A program made the position numbers and the translations under genes. DNA of 5,458 nucleotides, taken from contig QNCB01000113.1 in NCBI GenBank assembly GCA_003644335.1, forward strand, positions 1 to 5,458, written 5' to 3'. This DNA is from Planctomycetota bacterium. GTDB lineage: Bacteria; Planctomycetota; Phycisphaerae; SM23-33. Positions 1-3,339 of the stretch are shown here, piece after piece. Positions within the stretch are counted from its first letter, which is position 1, and every line of letters starts with the position of its first letter. The notes beneath the pieces are model-generated. The model was not told where the DNA came from. It worked only from the letters and a program-made list of their open reading frames with translations, and made no database searches.

Positions 1-82
1 ACCTGGAAAACAAGGGTTTTCGACGCTGTAAAGATTTGTGTAATTCTTTACTAATCAACTAGTTAACCAATCAACCAGCTAC

Positions 83-100
83 TCAAACCGGTCGGTTTGA
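83..100. repeat. 18-nt near-perfect inverted repeat
   Basis: TCAAACCG at 83-90 and its reverse complement CGGTTTGA at 93-100 are separated by GT. It could be a tight hairpin or a dimeric protein binding site. It lies about 190 nt past the dut stop codon. No T tract follows on either strand. Confidence 0.6.
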
Positions 101-120
101 ATAAGTTACGTTTTTCGTAG

Positions 121-150
121 CGTGGGCATCTTGCCCATGTTTTTTCTTTT
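121..150 (+). terminator. terminator-shaped hairpin with T tract (plus strand)
   Basis: CGTGGGCA (121-128) pairs with TGCCCATG (132-139) across a three-base loop, with one G-U pair, and is followed by seven T and more pyrimidines. This is the shape of an intrinsic terminator for leftward-lying plus-strand transcription, but no plus-strand gene ends here. The minus strand after the stem lacks a long T tract, so it may be a dispersed hairpin repeat instead of the dut terminator. Confidence 0.45.
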
Positions 151-168
151 TCTTTTCTTTTTACAACA

Positions 169-268
169 ATCCGTGTTTATCCGTGTGCATCCGTGGTTCG
201 CTGTTTTTTTTTACTATCATTCGTGTTTATTCGTGTGCATCCGTGGTTCGCTTTTTTCTTTTTTGTTT
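169..268 (+). repeat. two 50-bp tandem copies of a decamer (ATYCGTG) array
   Basis: Copies at 169-218 and 219-268. Each starts with three consecutive decamers of the form ATYCGTGNNN: ATCCGTGTTT, ATCCGTGTGC and ATCCGTGGTT in the first copy, with ATTCGTG in the first two units of the second. Each is followed by CGCT and a T-rich tract. The 10-nt period matches about one helical turn. Related arrays occur at 866-902 and 1997-2061. Confidence 0.85.
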
Positions 269-270
269 TT

Positions 271-288
271 ACTGATAACTGATAACTG
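271..288. repeat. 7-nt tandem repeat (ACTGATA)
   Basis: Two and a half copies of ACTGATA immediately downstream of the dut stop codon. Low-complexity sequence with no assigned function. Confidence 0.7.
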
Positions 289-291
289 TTT

Positions 292-744
292 TTAAACTCC
301 TGTATGTCCAAAGCCGCCGGCGCCTCGTTTTGTTTCGTCGAGCTGTTCTACCTCGACCACCTCTGCCCGGGTTACAGGCCCGATTACCATCTGGGCGATT
401 CTCATGCCGCGTTTTACGACGAAATTATCTCGGCCCATGTTGCCCAGTATCACGCAAACCTCGCCACGATAATCAGCGTCGATAGTGCCCGGCGCGTTTG
501 GCAGCGTAATACCGTGCTTTATCGCCAAGCCACTCCGCGGACGAACCTGGGCTTCATAGCCCACAGGCAAAGCCATGTAAAACCCGCAAGGCACGAGCTT
601 CACATCGCCAGGGGCAAGGGTAACCTCGCCATCGCAAGCGGCACAAATATCCATTCCAGCTGCGTGCGTAGACATGTACCTCGGCGGGTCAACATCGTCG
701 CAACCAACTTTTCGGCGTATCTCTACTGTTATCGGACTTTTCAT
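292..744 (-). CDS. dut: deoxyuridine 5'-triphosphate nucleotidohydrolase (dUTPase)
   Basis: Cytoplasmic homotrimeric dUTPase. It hydrolyses dUTP to dUMP and pyrophosphate, which keeps uracil out of DNA and supplies dUMP for thymidylate synthesis. The 150-residue length is normal for the trimeric family, and all five family motifs are present in order: AGMDICA (29-35), PRSGLA (69-74), [11 protein letters not shown] (86-96, including the catalytic Asp of the IDADY core), RIAQMVI (115-121) and [10 protein letters not shown] (140-149). The last carries the Phe that stacks on uracil, with His where many homologues have Ser. The ATG start is supported by GGAG eight bases upstream; the stop is TAA. 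The gene lies 183 nt downstream of ahbAB on the same strand, across a repeat-rich gap, so it may have its own promoter. Nothing appears truncated. The identification rests on motifs and is very secure. Confidence 0.97.
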   Translation of the reverse strand: MKSPITVEIRRKVGCDDVDPPRYMSTHAAGMDICAACDGEVTLAPGDVKLVPCGFYMALPVGYEAQVRPRSGLAIKHGITLPNAPGTIDADYRGEVCVILGNMGRDNFVVKRGMRIAQMVIGPVTRAEVVEVEQLDETKRGAGGFGHTGV

Positions 745-752
745 AGTATTTT

Positions 753-756
753 CTCC
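753..756 (-). promoter_or_regulatory. ribosome binding site of dut
   Basis: The minus strand reads GGAG, eight bases before the ATG at 744. It fixes the start of dut. The stretch GGAGAAAATACTATG closely matches the leader of the lipoprotein gene at 2852. Confidence 0.75.
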
Positions 757-785
757 ATCAAAGAAAGGCTCACCTGCATCTTATA

Positions 786-814
786 AAAATACGCGACTGT
801 TCACAGCCACGCAA
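786..814 (-). promoter_or_regulatory. weak candidate sigma-70 promoter for dut
   Basis: On the minus strand, TTGCGT (809-814) and TATTTT (786-791) are separated by 17 bases, about 40 bases upstream of the dut start codon. They match the consensus -35 and -10 boxes at only three and four of six positions, so this is a guess from spacing and location. A TATAAG just downstream could be an alternative -10 box. Confidence 0.25.
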
Positions 815-823
815 CTACGCATT

Positions 824-847
824 ATGAAGCACATGAAGAGCATGAAG
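824..847 (+). repeat. 9-nt tandem repeat (ATGAAGNNC)
   Basis: ATGAAGCAC, ATGAAGAGC and ATGAAG follow one another and are followed by a T tract. It lies in the gap between ahbAB and dut, directly beside the decamer-like array at 866-902. Confidence 0.75.
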
Positions 848-865
848 TTTTTTTGTTATCTAAAA

Positions 866-902
866 AATCCGTGCAATCCCTTTCAATCCGTGAAATCTGT
901 GG
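866..902 (+). repeat. periodic AATCCGTG array between ahbAB and dut
   Basis: Four units of 9-10 nt, each beginning AATCC or AATCT: AATCCGTGC, AATCCCTTTC, AATCCGTGA and AATCTGTGG. It is a divergent relative of the arrays at 169-268 and lies just downstream of the ahbAB stop codon. Confidence 0.7.
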
Positions 903-927
903 ACTCCGATTAGGCAGGCTGGTTTTG

Positions 928-1962
928 TCATGCGCTGCGACCGGCTTCCCAGGCTGCCTCTTCCCGGGAGAAAAATTGCACGGGCTGTTTTTTGTATTCG
1001 TGTACCGTCCACAGTTCTCGGCGGTCGCCCAGATTGGCCTGGGCGGAGATTTCTTCTATGGCTTGAGTGCAATGCCCGCGGGTGTGGCTATGTATCATCG
1101 TGTACAGCGAGTAAGGCCAGGCTTGGCGAGGCGGGCGGAGGTAGCAATGACTCACCGCGGGGTGCTTGGCTGCGATGGCCCCAGCCTGGTTGACATGCTC
1201 CGCTTCAACACGCCAGGCGACCATGATATTGGCCTGGGCACCAGCCTGGCGGTGGGAAATCGAAGCTGCATAGCGACGCAACACCCCGGCGTGGAACAGT
1301 TCCCCAGCCAGGGCAAAGAGCCTGTCCTCAGCCAGACCAACCTTGCGGGCGATGGCTGCAAAAGGCCGGGTGTGACAGGGCAAATCGCACTGCAGTGCGC
1401 GGATAGCCTGGGCGTGTTCCTCCGAAATTTTCAGCCCAGACCTGGCTTGGCGTTGCTCGACAGCGGGGGGAGGCTCTGCGGTTTGCAACAGGCCCAGTTG
1501 GCCTGGCGCGTCGAAATTGAACCGGACATTGAGCTTGAATTGTCGCCTGGCTGGGAGAATCAGCCTGGCCCTCGCGCGGGACAACTTGGCGAGAGTTTCG
1601 ACAGTGGATTCCAGCCCGAGCGAGCTGTCCGGCGAGCAAGCCAGGGTAAACCAAAGGTTATATTCGTCAGCTCGACTATAACAATGACTGACCCCCGGAT
1701 GGGCTGAGACCACCGCCCCAGCCCGGTCGAGCAACTCCGACGACACGCGAAGCGCCACTAGCGAACGACTATAACCCAAAACTGAACTGTCGAAAACCCC
1801 GCCAATGTTCCGTATCAGCCCGGATAGTCGCATGGCTGAAACCAGGCCTATAACATCCGCCTCAGCAAGACCGACCCGACCAGCCAACCCCTGCCAAGGC
1901 CTATGCACCAGCGGCACATGCGACTGAATTACCCGCAAAATTTTACGATTCGATTCGTTCAT
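928..1962 (-). CDS. ahbAB: fused siroheme decarboxylase AhbA-AhbB (Lrp/AsnC-like)
   Basis: Predicted siroheme decarboxylase. It removes acetate side-chain carboxyls of siroheme to give 12,18-didecarboxysiroheme, in the siroheme-dependent heme (or heme d1) pathway of the cytoplasm. The 344-residue protein contains two Lrp/AsnC-like halves joined by a Pro/Glu-rich linker. The first (about 1-150) has a helix-turn-helix-like segment, RNIGGVFDSSVLGYS, and HPGVSHCYSRADEYNLWFT. The second (about 180-335) has VLRRYAASISHRQAG, then HPAVSHCYLRP and WPYSLYTMIH, typical of AhbB/NirL. Fused NirDL-type proteins are known; many organisms use two separate subunits. I chose the ATG at 1962 because an in-frame GTG at 2019 lies inside an ATTCGTG repeat and adds 19 residues unlike the family. 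No Shine-Dalgarno sequence is visible. The other heme genes (ahbC, ahbD) are not in the window. Despite the fold, this is not expected to be a transcription factor. Confidence 0.88.
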   Translation of the reverse strand: MNESNRKILRVIQSHVPLVHRPWQGLAGRVGLAEADVIGLVSAMRLSGLIRNIGGVFDSSVLGYSRSLVALRVSSELLDRAGAVVSAHPGVSHCYSRADEYNLWFTLACSPDSSLGLESTVETLAKLSRARARLILPARRQFKLNVRFNFDAPGQLGLLQTAEPPPAVEQRQARSGLKISEEHAQAIRALQCDLPCHTRPFAAIARKVGLAEDRLFALAGELFHAGVLRRYAASISHRQAGAQANIMVAWRVEAEHVNQAGAIAAKHPAVSHCYLRPPRQAWPYSLYTMIHSHTRGHCTQAIEEISAQANLGDRRELWTVHEYKKQPVQFFSREEAAWEAGRSA

Positions 1963-1963
1963 T

Positions 1964-1979
1964 ATAGGCAAATAGGCAA
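1964..1979. repeat. 8-nt tandem repeat at the ahbAB start
   Basis: ATAGGCAA occurs twice in tandem, one base from the ahbAB start codon, in the place where a ribosome binding site would be expected. The minus strand reads TTGCCTAT twice and contains no Shine-Dalgarno-like sequence. Confidence 0.7.
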
Positions 1980-1996
1980 TAGAAAAAACAGCAGAA

Positions 1997-2061
1997 CACG
2001 AATAAAAAGCGAATAGCACGAATATATTTTGAGTTCAAAAAAAGATTCGTGTCATTCGTGG
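1997..2061. repeat. inverted ATTCGTG arrays upstream of ahbAB
   Basis: CACGAAT at 1997-2003 and 2017-2023 face ATTCGTG at 2045-2051 and 2054-2060, so repeats of the family seen at 169-268 occur in both orientations around an A/T-rich centre. The minus-strand GTG at 2019 that could be mistaken for the ahbAB start is part of one unit. Confidence 0.65.
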
Positions 2062-2170
2062 TATATCCCTTTTTAGGAGTATACAACATCGGACGAGTTA
2101 AAGCCCAGGCATTTTCACGCACACACCTCCCGGTTCCCGGGTGAGCGACCGGATTTTCTGGCGGGAGTTT

Positions 2171-2235
2171 TTCGCCTTTCAAACAAGCTGCCCTGAAAGG
2201 GCGAAACATACCAGCCCGCGACACCGGGCTGGTAT
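2171..2235. repeat. REP-like palindromic element with two stem-loops
   Basis: The main stem is an 11-bp perfect pair, ATACCAGCCCG (2208-2218) with CGGGCTGGTAT (2225-2235), and a six-base loop. Next to it, GCCCT (2190-2194) pairs with AGGGC (2198-2202) over a three-base loop. The longer TGAAAGGGCGAA (2194-2205) can instead pair with TTCGCCTTTCA (2171-2181) with one bulged base. It lies about 40 nt past the lipoprotein stop codon and could end or protect the operon transcript, although no T tract follows on the minus strand. Confidence 0.65.
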
Positions 2236-2276
2236 ACGTAGCAGACATAATTTTAAGATGCATTCGTTTGAGAAGC

Positions 2277-2852
2277 TCATTTTAACATCCGCATCGTAAT
2301 GTGTATTAACTTTTCATTGCGAAATGCAAACTCCACTCTGGTTTTCGAGTATCTTATGACAACCAGGCCAGGATCTTTTGGGAAAGACTTCCTTTCCGTG
2401 GGCTTACCATAGGCTTGTAAAACATTTTCCAGAGTACTCCCCATGCGTACACCTTCGGGGGTTACTCCTTTGAACCGCTTGACGAGAGTCGCGTCACTCG
2501 AACAAAACCCTCCACACATAATTGCCGCTACTTTTTTGTTCCGGTTGAACAAAACGGCAAATCCCCCGCTTAAATATTCACAGGCTGTTCCTTGTCGGCG
2601 TTCCGGCTCTCCTATAGAGGCTATTAATTGGTCATATGTCATCCCAAAACATACCGCACCATAGCCCTTCCCAAGATAAATAACCTGATTTGTGGAATCA
2701 TGACTTTTACCTTTGGCGACAATAGAGGACCGCTGGCTATCATCGTTCGCGTTTTCCTCATTCGACGAGTCTTGCCTAGGTGAATCGCACCCGATTAGCA
2801 GTACACAGAACACAACGATTGTAAATGATGTGGCAAAAATAAGCTTATTCAT
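2277..2852 (-). CDS. putative lipoprotein with two BamE-like repeats
   Basis: Unrecognised 191-residue protein. The N-terminus is a lipoprotein signal: charged MNK, a hydrophobic stretch (4-20), then a lipobox LIGC with Cys22 as the predicted lipidated residue. Asp follows at +2, which in enterobacteria favours retention in the inner membrane. A Ser/Asn/Asp-rich linker runs to about residue 55. Two similar modules follow: about 63-113 (CFGMTYDQLIASIGEPERR, then YLSGGFAVLFN) and about 130-188 (GVRMGSTLENVLQAYGKP, then IRYSKTRVEFAFRNEKL). The pattern G-[MS]-T...[VL]...GxP followed by beta strands weakly recalls the SmpA/OmlA/BamE fold. Cys68, 91, 113 and 117 all fall between the linker and the second module. 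ATG 2852 is chosen over a TTG at 2882, because the signal peptide then starts correctly and a strong AGGAG precedes it. It is the last gene of the apparent operon, 26 nt after the membrane-protein gene. The lipoprotein call is strong; the function is unknown. Confidence 0.8.
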   Translation of the reverse strand: MNKLIFATSFTIVVFCVLLIGCDSPRQDSSNEENANDDSQRSSIVAKGKSHDSTNQVIYLGKGYGAVCFGMTYDQLIASIGEPERRQGTACEYLSGGFAVLFNRNKKVAAIMCGGFCSSDATLVKRFKGVTPEGVRMGSTLENVLQAYGKPTERKSFPKDPGLVVIRYSKTRVEFAFRNEKLIHITMRMLK

Positions 2853-2859
2853 AGTATTT

Positions 2860-2867
2860 CTCCTCTT
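2860..2867 (-). promoter_or_regulatory. ribosome binding site of the lipoprotein gene
   Basis: The minus strand reads AAGAGGAG, seven bases before the ATG at 2852. This near-consensus Shine-Dalgarno sequence decides the start in favour of 2852 over the upstream TTG at 2882, which would overlap the previous stop codon. Confidence 0.8.
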
Positions 2868-2878
2868 CAAAAAATAGA

Positions 2879-3301
2879 TCAAACTTCCTCTTCCGCAGAG
2901 GTAGTGTCTTCAATATCGCTCTGCCGCAATTGCTTTTCCAGAGCGGAAACTCGCTTGGCTAATGCGGATATCGCGGCGTAGGCACCCAGGCCTATCAAGG
3001 CTGCGATCAGGCATGCGAAATACCATGGCTCGGTTTTCTTGCCTTGGATAAGTGCAATAATCGAAAGCAACGCAGCCAGGCCAAATGCGATGTATGATTG
3101 GACAGCGAGCAGCCACATGTTATATTTCGTTTTGCTTGCCATCTCGTTACCTTTCAACATTCCCTTTGATAGTTTAAATTTCCGCCTGGCTAGTAAACTA
3201 GAGGCAAGCCCAAACATAAATGCAAGTGCGAATAAAATCGCGAATGAAGCCTGCGGGGCAAGCCCCCACGCCTTTTCGATATACTCCGATAATTTGTCCA
3301 T
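2879..3301 (-). CDS. hypothetical three-pass membrane protein
   Basis: Unrecognised 140-residue inner-membrane protein. Three hydrophobic segments are clear, at about residues 18-38, 62-86 and 93-114. A basic loop (ARRKFKLSKGMLKGNE) after the first segment suggests that this loop is cytoplasmic. After the third segment, residues 114-128 (AKRVSALEKQLRQS) have heptad spacing and could form a short coiled coil, followed by an acidic tail ending EEEV. The ATG at 3301 has AGGA seven bases upstream. The gene begins 38 nt after the large SecD-like gene and ends 26 nt before the lipoprotein start, so the three are probably co-transcribed. The coiled coil and tail could be a docking site for a partner, which is inference. 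No family-specific motif was recognised. A real gene is well supported by its membrane pattern, ribosome binding site and spacing. Confidence 0.78.
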   Translation of the reverse strand: MDKLSEYIEKAWGLAPQASFAILFALAFMFGLASSLLARRKFKLSKGMLKGNEMASKTKYNMWLLAVQSYIAFGLAALLSIIALIQGKKTEPWYFACLIAALIGLGAYAAISALAKRVSALEKQLRQSDIEDTTSAEEEV

Positions 3302-3308
3302 TATTCAT

Positions 3309-3312
3309 TCCT
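3309..3312 (-). promoter_or_regulatory. ribosome binding site of the three-pass membrane protein
   Basis: The minus strand reads AGGA, seven bases before the ATG at 3301. An out-of-frame ATG at 3308 overlaps this leader and is not the start. Confidence 0.6.
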
Positions 3313-3339
3313 ATATTATGCCAATCGCAAAAATGTAGC

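Larger units (their letters stand above)
1..291. other. gene-free region downstream of dut
   Basis: No plausible gene is seen. The region holds AATCAAC-like low-complexity sequence (about 49-80), an 18-nt near-palindrome, a hairpin followed by a T-rich tract, a polypyrimidine stretch (140-162), two 50-bp tandem copies of a decamer array, and a 7-nt tandem repeat next to the dut stop codon. Confidence 0.7.
1963..2276. other. 314-nt intergenic region between the lipoprotein gene and ahbAB
   Basis: No gene is supported; open frames here run through the repeats. It contains, from low to high coordinates, an 8-nt tandem repeat next to the ahbAB start, oppositely oriented ATTCGTG arrays flanking an A/T-rich core (about 2021-2045, with TATATT on the minus strand), a CCCGG-rich patch near 2129-2141, and REP-like hairpins at 2171-2235. 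It must hold the 3' end of the upstream operon and probably the ahbAB promoter, but no promoter with convincing boxes was found. Confidence 0.65.

Noticed and set aside
169..268. CRISPR array
   Set aside because: Only two 50-bp units are present, without unique spacers of uniform length; the internal structure is a decamer repeat, and no cas gene is nearby.
304..786. 160-codon plus-strand open frame opposite dut
   Set aside because: It mirrors the dUTPase coding sequence on the other strand and has no recognisable protein features.
853..1707. 284-codon plus-strand open frame antisense to ahbAB
   Set aside because: It lies opposite a well-supported gene with clear family motifs. Its translation has no recognisable domain, and it starts inside the AATCCGTG repeat.
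928..1962. Annotation as an AsnC/Lrp transcriptional regulator
   Set aside because: The protein has two halves with siroheme decarboxylase signatures (YNLWFT, CYLRP, WPYSLYTMIH), which plain Lrp regulators lack.
1963..2019. Longer ahbAB start at a GTG (2019)
   Set aside because: The GTG is part of an ATTCGTG repeat unit, and the extra 19 residues are encoded by repeat sequence without family similarity.
1943..2263. 106-codon minus-strand open frame upstream of ahbAB
   Set aside because: It is made largely of the REP-like hairpins and ATTCGTG repeats and overlaps the ahbAB start in another frame.
2853..2882. Longer lipoprotein start at a TTG (2882)
   Set aside because: It would overlap the previous stop codon and put charged residues before the signal peptide. 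ATG 2852 has a near-perfect ribosome binding site.
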